Shown: in pieces, positions 60,101 through 63,692 of the stretch | Numbering within the stretch: position 1 is the first letter of the stretch | Layout of the letters: each line of letters opens with the position of its first letter | Assembly (NCBI RefSeq): GCF_001949145.1 | Contig: NW_019091415.1 | Span: 423,040-487,039, forward strand | From: Acanthaster planci | Lineage: Eukaryota > Echinodermata > Asteroidea > Valvatida > Acanthasteridae | Length of the DNA stretch: 64,000 nt | Direction: 5' to 3' | Notes under the pieces: generated by a model | Databases searched by the model: none | The model's input: only the letters and a program-made list of their open reading frames with translations | What the model was told of the DNA's origin: nothing | Translations under genes and position numbers: made by a program

Positions 60101-61735
60101 TCCAGGGTGACATTCAGTCCTTCGCTAGGAATGTACAACACTGTGTGTCCCTTCATCTTGTAATGTGTATCCGTAAGGCTGGCCATAAAGCGATGCAGTT
60201 GGGCTGAGAAATCATTCTTGATACCTTATTGAAAGCTGTTAAGGATATAGTTACGAACAGTATCTCAAAGTAACAATTACTGTTATCAATCATCTCTTTA
60301 AAGGACTAACATGAGGCACGTGTGTATACATTACTCACAGCAGTGCCACTTCTAAGATTGCTGAAGATCAATGCCTTGAAAAAAAAACACATAAAAATCA
60401 CCGGATTCCTCCTTTAATGACCATGTCCATGAGACAAACTGGGTGCCATAATCATGAAGTTGCAAAGGCACAAATTTCACACTCTGCCACCAATAAAAAC
60501 AGAATGAATTTTGATGCTTACTCTTTTTTACACCCCTAAACAAAAATTATTGTATTACAGGCCTTCTAATTTGGCACATGCAACCTTTCTTCCATACTTC
60601 CCTGAAGAAGCATTGTTCACGGGCTTTACTAATGAGCATTCGCTTAAATATATGTACTTGATGCATAACAATAAATCAGTAATGAAAGTCATTTGAGTAA
60701 TTCAAATGTCTCAATATTTACTCCAAAGTCTAAAAACTGATGTCCAGAAATTTCCCACAAAATCAGGCATAGGGTTCTATGATATTCTCAAGTAAATCAG
60801 TGATTTTGGTTTTGGTGTTAAAAAAATTTAAATAATTATTATCACCTTTCTTATCATGCTTTGTATCAAGTTTGTTAATCATTTGTTTATTTAACCTAAA
60901 AAGGTTCTCTGATATTTAAATCATTTGACATGATTTAAATATTCCAAATGAATATTCAAATCATGTCAAATAAAATGTCAATGCACACTTTTAAACTGGG
61001 CACTCATAAACAGGAATATCTGGAACTCACCAATATTTACTACTTATTTACAATAAACGTACTCGAGGACAAAGTACATGTAACAGCTTAACATTTGTTA
61101 TAAGCAGCACACCATGACACAGTTAACATTCACTGGAGTTAAAGAAAAAGGAATTGTTTGCATCATTTTGTAATATTTATTTTTCATTTATGCTTAATAA
61201 TCTGGAGTCTCTGTAGTAGTCTTGCCTATATGGACTCCATGTCAACTTTGAACCCTGGGGGTCTCGTCAATACTGCTACTGTAGTTGTAAACAGAATTAA
61301 GAAACCAGACCCCATGTCTCAACTAAATTAAAACAAATTGGTGAATCAAGTAACCAATAGAACACTAGCAGTCATGGAAAGGATACTGTCAGGCCACGAT
61401 GTATTCTCAAAGAAGAGTGGTGCATAGATACTCTGCATCAGCCTTAATAGGCTCTCAACATGACCACTTTTGACAGAACCAAACTGTACCATCTTATCAA
61501 TGCTGCAAGAGTCTGCAATAATTCCATCTTTACGTATGAAGTAGCATATTTCATCCACAATCTGTGGAGGAATCCTATTATCAAGGGTCAGGCCTAGCTG
61601 TGGATCCACATAGATGACTAATAAGCGGGACAGGTTCTGAGGCATAAAAAAATCCTTGATAAAATCATGATGCTCTGATGTCCACATCTCTGTTGTTAGT
61701 GCACTCAGAACTGTATGTTCTTTCACAAATTGAAC
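30..61735 (-). CDS. DNAH2: Axonemal dynein heavy chain 2-like gene, 17 internal exons (partial at both ends)
   Basis: Inner-arm (I1/f type) axonemal dynein heavy chain. In cilia and flagella these motors slide doublet microtubules using ATP. Only the N-terminal tail is here: dimerisation and intermediate-chain-binding stem (Pfam DHC_N1 type), then the start of the linker region. The motor AAA+ ring would lie beyond position 1. Seventeen exons (lengths 349, 165, 239, 192, 138, 108, 206, 130, 183, 215, 147, 157, 240, 171, 135, 116, 96) total 2987 nt, about 995 codons, with GT/AG borders and compatible phases at every junction. Diagnostic blocks in order: [107 protein letters not shown]. From memory these fit human DNAH2 (about 4,400 residues) better than other heavy chains. 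The sequence looks functional: no stops or frameshifts. Not found: the start codon. Exon numbering here is relative to this window. Confidence 0.93.
249..364 (-). CDS. DNAH2: DNAH2 exon 16 (residues about 926-964)
   Basis: Acceptor cttgcag|CCT, donor GACAA|gtaagt, ending two bases into a codon. Encodes [18 protein letters not shown] and [13 protein letters not shown]. Matches the E-DE--KKIQ segment and the YL-TWD motif before the linker. Confidence 0.92.
505..770 (+). repeat. Dispersed repeat, copy 1 of 2
   Basis: About 265 bp similar, in the same orientation, to 23280-23570. Shared landmarks include GCTGCTGGGAATT followed by ACATTTTT, TTTTGAAACAGTATACCAC, GGACAAAAG/GACAAAAG before GCTCCA, and GCATGCTAATC at the far end. 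No coding potential seen and no clear terminal repeats, so the class is unknown. Confidence 0.7.
1311..1420. repeat. Decayed foldback element, partial copy
   Basis: Resembles the better-preserved hairpin at 1775-1923: GGAATAAATATGAGCTTGG on the left, CTCCTGAGCCGG in the middle, CACTTAAGA to the right. The two copies lie about 450 bp apart in the same intron. Confidence 0.55.
1775..1923. repeat. Foldback MITE-like element
   Basis: Two 56-bp arms (1775-1830 and 1868-1923) are reverse complements with only a few mismatches, around a 37-base loop containing GATGATGATGA. Arms begin GGGAATAAATATGTGCTTG and end GGCTCxGGAG. Transcribed as part of the dynein intron it would form a long hairpin. No transposase is present. 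Confidence 0.75.
1986..2120 (-). CDS. DNAH2: DNAH2 exon 15 (residues about 881-925)
   Basis: No ATG-initiated frame marks this exon; I found it by reading the minus strand between exons 14 and 16. Acceptor gtttgaacag|AAT, donor AAAGAG|gtaacc, 45 codons, phase 0. Encodes [16 protein letters not shown] and [22 protein letters not shown] and ISV---LPD-LTRK are expected right after exon 14 in DNAH2. Confidence 0.9.
2121..2812 (-). other. Intron between exons 14 and 15
   Basis: 692 bases, AT-rich, nothing recognised. Confidence 0.75.
2813..2983 (-). CDS. DNAH2: DNAH2 exon 14 (residues about 824-880)
   Basis: Acceptor gtttag|GTC, donor GACAAG|gttagt, 57 codons, phase 0. Encodes [20 protein letters not shown], then [20 protein letters not shown] and [10 protein letters not shown]. 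The [22 protein letters not shown] block is the single best family signature in the window. Confidence 0.96.
4681..4956 (-). pseudogene. Tyrosine recombinase C-terminal remnant (DIRS copy 1)
   Basis: Catalytic-domain remnant that, in living DIRS elements, integrates a circular DNA intermediate. Visible blocks: [39 protein letters not shown] and [10 protein letters not shown], the usual order before the tyrosine-bearing helix. A stop follows soon after, and I do not see a secure catalytic Tyr in frame. Alternative readings on the plus strand have no family match. Confidence 0.7.
5255..5518 (-). pseudogene. Tyrosine recombinase N-terminal (core-binding) remnant, DIRS copy 1
   Basis: [13 protein letters not shown] is followed by a [17 protein letters not shown]-like stretch, resembling the V-FL--L---GLS--TI--Y-SAI core-binding pattern of DIRS recombinases. 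It lies about 300 bp upstream, in minus sense, of the catalytic remnant, with broken frames between. Confidence 0.6.
6644..6853 (-). pseudogene. RNase H-like remnant of DIRS copy 1
   Basis: Reads [27 protein letters not shown] and [12 protein letters not shown]. The related remnant at 36300-36600 shows [13 protein letters not shown] at the equivalent place, supporting a shared family. In this clade the domain sits between RT and recombinase and removes RNA during reverse transcription. Confidence 0.62.
8370..10028. mobile_element. hAT-like non-autonomous element nested in the DIRS copy
   Basis: Ends are imperfect inverted repeats: left CAGGCCTCGAAAAAGTACTA, right (reverse complement) CAGGCCTTGTGCTAACTTTT. 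Subterminal GGGCTAGTA motifs occur inverted on the left and twice on the right. CAGGxCTCGAAA ends are common in hAT-group MITEs. The flanks share only TAGGG, so an 8-bp target duplication is not demonstrated. No transposase was read inside the 1659 bp. Confidence 0.5.
12054..12293 (-). CDS. DNAH2: DNAH2 exon 13 (residues about 744-823)
   Basis: Acceptor ttacaaaag|GTC, donor CAGGAG|gtaaaa, 80 codons, phase 0. Encodes [16 protein letters not shown], then [20 protein letters not shown] and EVFRTDGQE. In the family this segment follows the stem and precedes the linker. The acceptor context is weakly pyrimidine-rich (tctttttacaaaag) and is duplicated exactly 103 bp upstream. Confidence 0.94.
12292..12497. 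repeat. Exact 103-bp tandem duplication at the exon 13 acceptor
   Basis: Two identical 103-bp units, 12292-12394 and 12395-12497 (identity continues two bases further). The unit includes the splice acceptor of exon 13, so a second acceptor-like TTTTTACAAAAG|GT lies at 12396 on the minus strand. Identity by eye is complete. Confidence 0.92.
13300..13965. repeat. ACTCGACT / GGTCTCG-rich repeat, possibly a DNA-transposon derivative
   Basis: Dense imperfect copies of ACTCGACTCGACT, GACTCGAGTC and later GGTCTCGGTCTCG, ending GGATACAACACTGG. The ACAACACTG end resembles ends of some non-autonomous DNA transposons, but no matching left end was identified. Confidence 0.6.
14819..15253 (+). other. Unassigned 144-codon open frame
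   Basis: Longest uninterrupted frame in this intron. The product would start [16 protein letters not shown] recognise no domain, and there is no splice or repeat evidence. Most likely chance. Composition is unremarkable, with several Cys and Tyr. Confidence 0.12.
15774..15915 (+). repeat. Pogo/Tigger-like terminal fragment
   Basis: TA followed by CAGTCAACTCTTGGTAATAC, then repeated TAGACGAGC/AGACGAG motifs (15807, 15831, 15902). CAGTC-ACTCT-G-TAAT ends are typical of pogo/Tigger elements, which insert at TA. Only one end is visible and no transposase was found. Confidence 0.45.
17536..17692 (-). CDS. DNAH2: DNAH2 exon 12 (residues about 691-743)
   Basis: Acceptor ttttgcag|G completes Arg; donor AGCAAG|gttaga. 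Encodes [39 protein letters not shown] and [12 protein letters not shown]. The DKKI-PGL-KL-W-SKGI-FFI-ECR motif marks the end of DHC_N1. Confidence 0.95.
17693..18140 (-). other. Intron between exons 11 and 12
   Basis: 448 bases, AT-rich, nothing recognised. Confidence 0.75.
18141..18287 (-). CDS. DNAH2: DNAH2 exon 11 (residues about 642-690)
   Basis: Acceptor tgtaaag|G, donor AACAG|gtaaat. Encodes [20 protein letters not shown] and [14 protein letters not shown]. The FNEI-YWE-L-FEIPHY block and the [12 protein letters not shown] tail are strongly conserved in all axonemal heavy chains. Confidence 0.94.
18288..19121 (-). other. Intron between exons 10 and 11
   Basis: 834-base AT-rich intron. 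I see no repeat or coding remnant in it. Confidence 0.75.
19122..19336 (-). CDS. DNAH2: DNAH2 exon 10 (residues about 571-642)
   Basis: Acceptor tataatag|GTA, donor GACAG|gtatga, ending two bases into an Arg codon. Encodes [50 protein letters not shown] and MLDMNFD. FLP-IGTG and FNEW--TVDKD fit DNAH2 closely. Confidence 0.94.
20040..20208 (+). repeat. tRNA-like SINE, truncated copy
   Basis: Matches the SINE at 51442-51808 over the B-box-like part (GGTTCAATTCCCAGCA), GTCCACATGTGG, CTGACTxxxTCTGTGG, CAGAATATTC and AACTGTAATTGCTTCTCA. It stops where the LINE begins. Confidence 0.75.
20216..22628 (+). mobile_element. L2/Rex1-like non-LTR retrotransposon, internally deleted
   Basis: Plus-strand LINE opposed to the dynein gene. 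Starts near TTTTTCAAGATGGCGCCG, followed by APE endonuclease remnants ([29 protein letters not shown]) and RT motifs: [19 protein letters not shown] (domain A), [14 protein letters not shown] (B), [11 protein letters not shown] (C, both Asp intact) and [12 protein letters not shown]. The C-terminal block has [12 protein letters not shown], then [15 protein letters not shown] and [11 protein letters not shown]. 3' end at ATAAACTATGTAATGT. ATATCTC occurs at both borders (20209-20215 and 22629-22635), a possible 7-bp target duplication. The segment between endonuclease and RT fingers, normally hundreds of bases, is missing near 21180-21240, and frames shift several times. Confidence 0.9.
21326..21874 (+). 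pseudogene. LINE reverse transcriptase core (domains A-C)
   Basis: Two adjoining frames hold the RT palm: [44 protein letters not shown] and [12 protein letters not shown] stop (CACTGA) and a frame change near 21594-21608 separate domains A and B. The YADD-equivalent is FADD, so catalytic residues survive but the reading frame does not. Confidence 0.88.
23280..23570 (+). repeat. Dispersed repeat, copy 2 of 2
   Basis: Second copy of the repeat at 505-770, same orientation. Both contain AACAGTATACCAC within a conserved centre and a GCATGCTAATC end. Flanks differ, so this is a dispersed family rather than segmental duplication. Confidence 0.7.
23750..23835 (-). repeat. MITE-related fragment
   Basis: Reverse complement reads ACCACTTCCTGCCGGGGCA, then TCAATGTTGAT-ATGCTGGGC, closely like the left half of the element at 44988-45117. 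Confidence 0.6.
26529..26711 (-). CDS. DNAH2: DNAH2 exon 9 (residues about 510-570)
   Basis: Acceptor ttaatag|GCC, donor ATGAAG|gtgagc, 61 codons, phase 0. Encodes [20 protein letters not shown], then [20 protein letters not shown]. The PKYAGQA-WAR-L--RI block is a conserved dynein stem motif. Confidence 0.94.
28660..30095 (+). repeat. Unidentified 1.4-kb repeat, copy A
   Basis: Full-length-looking copy whose reverse complement recurs at 52395-53970 and in part at 57440-57850. Landmarks: GGGAAGTCATGGCTGATATC at the left, AAAGTCTCGAACATCAGCA, CATTCAATATTCATGAGCCC, and GTTTTGAAAAATGAC at the right. A 156-codon frame (29237-29707) is open in this copy but I recognise nothing in it. No long terminal or inverted ends seen. 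Confidence 0.8.
30809..31232. mobile_element. piggyBac-like MITE with TTAA flanks
   Basis: 416-bp element bounded by TTAA on both sides (30809-30812 and 31229-31232). Ends are CCCCTT...AAGGGG inverted, extended by a poorer match (GACAACAGG against CGCGCTGGG). TTAA target and CCC-starting ends are the piggyBac hallmark. An open frame of 114 codons inside shows no transposase motif. Confidence 0.6.
31521..31650 (-). CDS. DNAH2: DNAH2 exon 8 (residues about 466-509)
   Basis: Acceptor gtggcag|G completes Arg; donor AGAGAG|gtgtgt, phase 0. Encodes [20 protein letters not shown] and [14 protein letters not shown]. The [13 protein letters not shown] and LLD-FQ-L-SRE patterns are shared across dynein heavy chain stems. 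Confidence 0.94.
33396..33791 (-). other. Unassigned 131-codon open frame
   Basis: Open minus-strand frame with plausible protein composition ([34 protein letters not shown]) but no family I recognise. GGGTGCACCCT and GGTGCACCCT lie near both sides (about 33402 and 33873), so this may be the inside of an unknown mobile element rather than an exon. Confidence 0.2.
34005..34091. repeat. Inverted repeat beside the DIRS copy 2 recombinase
   Basis: CAACTGTTTGGGTA (34005-34018) and TACCCAAAACAGTTG (34077-34091) are complementary apart from one extra base, with a 58-base loop. It lies just past the recombinase end in minus sense, where tyrosine-recombinase retroelements carry structured terminal repeats. 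Confidence 0.6.
34260..34626 (-). pseudogene. Tyrosine recombinase C-terminal remnant (DIRS copy 2)
   Basis: One frame gives [19 protein letters not shown] and SAIKFA; the adjacent frame downstream gives [20 protein letters not shown]. Together they follow the A-H-PxS-xT-xRW...DI-RAA-W---STF---Y order of DIRS/Ngaro recombinases. The YL position reads FL here, so the catalytic Tyr is not evident. Confidence 0.65.
36300..36640 (-). pseudogene. RNase H-like remnant of DIRS copy 2
   Basis: Reads [36 protein letters not shown] and, after a stop, a stretch ending [21 protein letters not shown] and [10 protein letters not shown] are typical of the RNase H segment of vertebrate and invertebrate DIRS polyproteins. 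Confidence 0.6.
37140..37805 (-). repeat. Degenerate tandem repeat, about 3 units of 200-240 bp, coding-like
   Basis: Three successive units share GCATTCACCAGGG/GCATTCACTCTGGG, GGGCCCAGGAA/CGGCCCAGGAA and TCTGGTTCATGCCTGGGTGC/CCGGTTCACGCCTGGGTGC. On the minus strand each unit reads a related peptide such as [16 protein letters not shown] and [16 protein letters not shown]. It lies upstream of the DIRS copy 2 pol-like region, so it may be part of a gag-like frame. Confidence 0.6.
38093..38331. mobile_element. MITE-like element with long inverted ends
   Basis: Left end GGGGTAATTCCAGACATCAG; right end (reverse complement) GGGTAATTCCAGAAATTAG. Inverted similarity continues inward over about 60 bp, including GTGTCC-GTTACATCT on both sides. 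ATA flanks both ends, a possible short target duplication. 239 bp, non-coding. Confidence 0.78.
38857..39062 (-). CDS. DNAH2: DNAH2 exon 7 (residues about 398-466)
   Basis: Acceptor tacctcag|GTG, donor AACAG|gtttgt, ending two bases into an Arg codon. Encodes [34 protein letters not shown] and [13 protein letters not shown]. The [12 protein letters not shown] and PCF-G-GPEI-RSLLEIE blocks are characteristic of DNAH2. Confidence 0.95.
39180..40260. repeat. Degenerate array around a GTGACC-TGATGA-GTCAT motif
   Basis: Variants of GTGACCCCTGATGATGTCA recur near 39270, 39420, 39578, 39830 and 40155 with irregular spacing. Related pieces occur at 44795 (CTCCTGATGATGTCATTATG) and near 24235, 24375 and 59790. 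Function unknown. The array directly precedes the CR1-like LINE, and a related copy follows it. Confidence 0.45.
40307..40822 (+). pseudogene. LINE ORF1 N-terminal frame
   Basis: 171-codon frame starting [11 protein letters not shown] with a Lys-rich, probably helical composition ([29 protein letters not shown]). It directly precedes the esterase and endonuclease parts of the CR1-like element. I cannot name a domain. It ends in a stop shortly before the gap. Confidence 0.6.
41098..41806. other. Assembly gap (709 N)
   Basis: Run of N inside the LINE. Any reading frame crossing it has no meaning. Its length may be an estimate. Confidence 0.99.
41815..42270 (+). pseudogene. Esterase-like (SGNH) region of CR1 ORF1
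   Basis: Reads [20 protein letters not shown], then [16 protein letters not shown], then [20 protein letters not shown] and [21 protein letters not shown] corresponds to the GxND block and GGIHLN to the DxxH block of SGNH esterases, which CR1-clade ORF1 proteins are known to carry. The nucleophile Ser block would lie in the gap. Internal stops at 41889 and 42137. Confidence 0.75.
42590..43240 (+). pseudogene. APE-type endonuclease remnant of the CR1-like LINE
   Basis: Motifs in order: [67 protein letters not shown] and SDQFLIYT. Usual family residues are N, E, Y, D-N and S-D-H; the last reads SDQ here. Frame changes near 42722 and 42955 and a stop at 43148 inactivate it. Confidence 0.85.
43880..44740 (+). 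pseudogene. Reverse transcriptase remnant of the CR1-like LINE
   Basis: Continues from the endonuclease. [20 protein letters not shown] leads to [11 protein letters not shown], then [46 protein letters not shown] and FAGDIT. Stops near 44042, 44105 and 44462. Confidence 0.85.
44988..45117. mobile_element. Small MITE-like element
   Basis: Left TTAACCACTTCATGCCGG; right GCCGCATGAAGTAA, whose reverse complement TTACTTCATGCGGC matches with small gaps. 130 bp. A half copy lies inverted at 23750-23835. Confidence 0.6.
46013..47287. mobile_element. DNA-transposon-like element with 25-bp inverted ends
   Basis: Left end CCGCAATTTCCAGAATATAA; reverse complement of the right end CCGTAATTTTCAGAATATAA. 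The 1.27-kb interior has no frame I recognise as a transposase, only fragments in several frames. Ends of this ATTTTCxGAATATAAGCC type are widespread in animal repeats. Confidence 0.65.
47360..47601. mobile_element. MITE with GGGCCAATTTCATAGAGC ends
   Basis: 242 bp. Left end GGGCCAATTTCATAGAGCCG, right end in reverse complement GGGCCAATTTCATAGAGCTG. Subterminal TGCTTAAGCA-like motifs on both sides. No coding capacity. It sits 160 bp from exon 6. Confidence 0.85.
47762..47869 (-). CDS. DNAH2: DNAH2 exon 6 (residues about 362-397)
   Basis: Short 36-codon exon, acceptor ttttag|GTA, donor GAG|gtaagg. Encodes [19 protein letters not shown], then [17 protein letters not shown]. The FAQ-DAFVQRC-DLLE block is nearly invariant in inner-arm heavy chains and makes this small exon secure. 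Confidence 0.94.
48306..48443 (-). CDS. DNAH2: DNAH2 exon 5 (residues about 316-361)
   Basis: Acceptor catgtag|GTG, donor TCATAT|gtaagt, 46 codons, phase 0. Encodes [20 protein letters not shown] and [12 protein letters not shown], matching the Cys-rich NEIIxxC segment of dynein stems. Confidence 0.93.
48890..49205 (+). mobile_element. LINE 3'-end fragment
   Basis: A short frame reads [20 protein letters not shown] followed by [12 protein letters not shown], like the WN-L------V-SFK--L tail of LINE reverse transcriptases. A non-coding stretch then ends in CAATAATAATAATAAAG, a usual microsatellite-like LINE 3' terminus. Confidence 0.5.
49310..49930 (+). pseudogene. SGNH-hydrolase-like retroelement remnant
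   Basis: One frame interrupted by two stops (near 49571 and 49586). Blocks: [14 protein letters not shown] (GxS nucleophile block), [13 protein letters not shown] (GTND block), [14 protein letters not shown], and [13 protein letters not shown] (DxxH-like block; here N-D-I-H). All four SGNH signature positions are visible. Such hydrolases occur as accessory frames in retroelements, including Ngaro-type elements as I recall. The remnant begins close behind a LINE 3' end and is in plus sense, opposite to the two DIRS-type remnants. The host element itself is not identified. Confidence 0.65.
51164..51355 (-). CDS. DNAH2: DNAH2 exon 4 (residues about 252-315)
   Basis: Acceptor gtatttag|GAT, donor AGAAAG|gtatgt, phase 0 at both ends, 64 codons. 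Encodes [19 protein letters not shown], then [18 protein letters not shown] and GLFRK. This is the canonical DHC_N1 region in which many heavy chains share a LIR-IW-S-YY-ERLT pattern. Confidence 0.95.
51356..52095 (-). other. Intron between exons 3 and 4
   Basis: 740 bases, about half of it a plus-strand tRNA-like SINE (51442-51808, listed separately). Nothing else recognised. Confidence 0.75.
51442..51808 (+). repeat. tRNA-like SINE
   Basis: Head GGGGAGTCAGGTTGGCAAGG resembles an A-box region, and GGGCTCAATTCCCGGCA fits a B box (GGTTCRANTCC). A unique body follows, then a tail of ATTATTATTATAATTATT. A truncated second copy is at 20040-20208. Likely transcribed by Pol III when young. The tRNA fold itself is degenerate. 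Confidence 0.8.
52096..52334 (-). CDS. DNAH2: DNAH2 exon 3 (residues about 172-251)
   Basis: Acceptor ctacctag|CT, donor CAG|gtaatg, phase 0 at the end. Encodes [37 protein letters not shown] and [15 protein letters not shown]. The WTRQIKEVL...GPLEEI pattern marks the start of the DHC_N1 stem domain, which binds the partner heavy chain and intermediate chains. Confidence 0.95.
52395..53970 (-). repeat. Unidentified 1.4-kb repeat, copy B
   Basis: Reverse-oriented relative of 28660-30095 along its length, including GGGAAGTCATGGCTGATATC and AAAGTCTCGAACATCAGCA (read on minus). It carries an insert of roughly 130-150 bp (about 52452-52590) absent from copies A and C. Confidence 0.8.
52458..52498 (-). 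ncRNA. Degenerate hammerhead-ribozyme-like motif
   Basis: Minus strand reads CTTTGAGAAAG, then GATTCTGCTAGGATC, then GAAATGTC. The last two parts match a hammerhead stem II hairpin followed by GAAA and a GUC cleavage site in minimal type I ribozymes of Penelope-like elements. The first catalytic box (CUGANGA) is degenerate (UUGAGAA), so activity is unlikely. Confidence 0.35.
54550..55925 (+). mobile_element. LINE 3' remnant, family unclear
   Basis: Plus-strand frames hold [79 protein letters not shown] and [11 protein letters not shown]. The KVKV--V-V--LGAV---L pattern, then a leucine-rich R-L--ML segment, resembles the C-terminus of some non-LTR RT polyproteins. It ends near an AATAATAATAACATAATAAT run, a likely LINE tail. 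No palm motifs survive upstream. Confidence 0.45.
57440..57850 (-). repeat. Unidentified repeat, copy C (fragment)
   Basis: Matches the right third of copy A in reverse: GTCATTTTTCAAAACTTCTA, GCACCTTCAGATTTATAAAA, GGTTGGCTACCAGTGCAAAT. It stops abruptly at the LINE boundary near 57845. Confidence 0.8.
57845..59690 (-). mobile_element. APE-type non-LTR retrotransposon, truncated at both ends
   Basis: Minus-strand order: endonuclease C part ([70 protein letters not shown]), linker ([28 protein letters not shown]-like), then RT ([99 protein letters not shown]). It ends before the YADD box, where the unrelated repeat copy C begins. At least three frame changes and some stops. The sense is the same as the dynein gene. 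Confidence 0.88.
60060..60224 (-). CDS. DNAH2: DNAH2 exon 2 (residues about 117-171)
   Basis: Acceptor aataag|GT supplies the last two bases of the split Ser codon; the donor is GAGA|gtaagt. Encodes [19 protein letters not shown], then [13 protein letters not shown] and KELVQRLE, a highly recognisable DNAH2 N-terminal block. Ends with one base of a Thr codon completed by exon 3. Confidence 0.92.
60225..61386 (-). other. Intron between exons 1 and 2
   Basis: AT-rich intron of 1162 bases. I see no coding remnant or clear repeat in it. Confidence 0.8.
61387..61735 (-). CDS. DNAH2: DNAH2 exon 1 of window (residues about 1-116)
   Basis: N-terminal tail. Acceptor tttcag precedes GTT CAA TTT (VQFVKEH); the donor is GACA|gtatcc, leaving one base of a Ser codon that the next exon completes (W-P-D-S-I-K-N-D-F). 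Motifs: [37 protein letters not shown], all in the positions expected for DNAH2. Reading enters phase 0 directly from the acceptor and there is no ATG before the splice site, so at least one coding exon lies upstream at higher coordinates. Confidence 0.9.
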
Positions 61736-63284
61736 CTGAAACAAACAGAATGTAAGAAAATATTAATGATTAAAATGTTTAAGTGATAAAACGATTTTTT
61801 TTACAACGCACATATACTACAATACATGTAATACATGTAATTTGCATGTTTGGTGAAAAGTGTTTTTTGAAGATTTATTGAAGGGAACAAACTTCAAAGG
61901 AATGATGCCACAAAATGAACCACTGAACTTCCCTCAAAACATTACCAAAAGTGAACTACCAGGTAGCTATAGCTGGGAGGCATGAATACTGGATGATCAG
62001 ACATTCATAATACTGCACCATTTTGATAGGTACATGTGCATGTACCATACATGTACATATTGTGTGAGAATTCATGGGCGTCAATTGCTCCTAAAAAGTA
62101 GGGGACAGACAAGAAACTTTGATCAGAACTATTGCAAGCACAAAGCCCCATTGGCATGGGGTTCATATGTTTTTCTCCATGAAATTCTCCAATCACCCAC
62201 TTTCGAAGAGGAGGACTAATCAACAGACCATTTTACTCCACCCCCCCCCGGAGAAAATGAAAAGTAAAGGTTGTGAACGAATAATTATAGTTCCATCTTT
62301 TTTCTTTTTTTTTCCTTTTTCAGCTTCTTACCACATTGTATTTGTATAAAAACTGTATTGCCCTACTTCAGAAAACATTCTGTGCATTTTTTATTTTCGA
62401 AGTGGTAACTTGTACAGTGGGTAGATTTTCTCCATTCTGAGTCAATTTCTCCTGACCAAGGGTCCTAAAAGGTGTTCTTAAAAGGTGCATTCCACTACAT
62501 CACTAGATTCTGCATGTGACCTCATTATTTTGTGATCCCAAAGGTTACTTATAATGAGCAGTGCCATAATCAAGGGCCTGTTTATTTCACACAGATCTGG
62601 ATCATAATCAGTGATCCCAGGGCTGTTTCCTGCTATTCATTAGGTAGGTTCTGGTCTTAGTGAACCAACGATGCTGTTTTCTATGGGTGCATATTTTACA
62701 GTGTAGTGCAACCTTAAGCAGAGTTCTTAGCAGTCTAAAATTTTAACAGGTACAGGTAGGGCATGCAGATAATGCAGCCACCAATAATATGCCCTGTGCC
62801 ACACAGTTGACAAACGCAAATATGTACATCACACACAAATCTGTTGTGTGCATGTACATGCAGGGTTCGAAATTCACGACAGCCAGTGCGGTCAATGCCC
62901 TTTTACTTGCCTTGATGCCCCTCGGAAAATTGCATTGTCCACGGCCACTTTTGCTGTGCCCTGTGAACACTTTGGCCATTATGCCTTTTCCAGTGAGTTG
63001 TCAAAATTATTAACAATAAATTCAGCCCAGCGCTCGCCGGCCGTGCCGGTCGGCGAGACCATACCACGAGCGATCAGGCTTGCACAGCCCGCATGGTATA
63101 TGGCCACATTGCCTTCACTCACGCAAACGCGTACTCACAAAATTTCTTAAGTAGCGAGCTGTTACTATAGTTATGCACACCCCCTGCATTACAGGCCAAG
63201 CCACGTGTGCGCTACATGGACTGTCCAGAGGGGGTAGTGTTGACTGTTCAACTTCATGTAGCAATGAACATCATGCGTGCTAGC

Positions 63285-63505
63285 AAGCACAGACCCGCAC
63301 CCCTTATGGATTGCTAAGTACGGTGTCCCATAATGCACTGCTGCATATACCGCTATTGCACACTTTCGCATTGATCCGCTGCACGTGCACAAGCACAAAC
63401 CCGTACCCTTACGGATACATGTTGCTAATCGGAGTGTCCCATAATGCATTGTTACATATACATGTACATGTACCACCAGTGCACTCCGCATTGATCCGCG
63501 CCATG
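63285..63505. repeat. 106-bp tandem duplication with TCCCATAATGCA boxes
   Basis: Units 63285-63390 and 63391-63505 share CAAGCACA-ACCCG-ACCC at their starts, GTGTCCCATAATGCA in the middle and CGCATTGATCCGC at the end, with some divergence. It lies about 95-315 bp upstream of the possible plus-strand exon at 63600. Confidence 0.75.
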
Positions 63506-63599
63506 TATAGTACGTACTTCAAGGGACGCGGACCAGCCATGTGGAATCAAAGTTTTCCTATCGGTACCAGCCCGCTGTCAGTTTGTACGACACGCGACA

Positions 63600-63692
63600 A
63601 TGTCTCAGAAAGAAAATTTGAAACGTTCCTTTCATAAGGAGCTCTGCAACTCGGCTACAAAATGCAAGAAATTGGATTTTTTTCATGCATGG
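63600..63692 (+). CDS. Possible first coding exon of an unidentified plus-strand gene
   Basis: ATG in context CGACAATGT (A at -3) opens 31 codons, MSQKENLKRSFHKELCNSAT then KCKKLDFFHAW, stopping exactly at TGG|gtaagagg, a strong donor in phase 0. The Lys-rich peptide is not one I recognise. The frame continues open past the donor to 63974, so it could also be a single-exon chance frame. Any partner exons would be beyond the window. Confidence 0.25.

Noticed and set aside
61736-61744. Possible start of the dynein protein just above 61735
   Set aside because: The triplet there is TTG within the intron (ttg ttt cag), and the sequence is a normal splice acceptor. The true start must be in an upstream exon.
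62075-62260. GGGCGTCAATTGCTCCTAAAAAG as a possible TE or exon edge
   Set aside because: A TAG|G acceptor-like site and a loosely familiar repeat phrase are there, but I could not find a second copy, inverted ends or a coding frame to support either.
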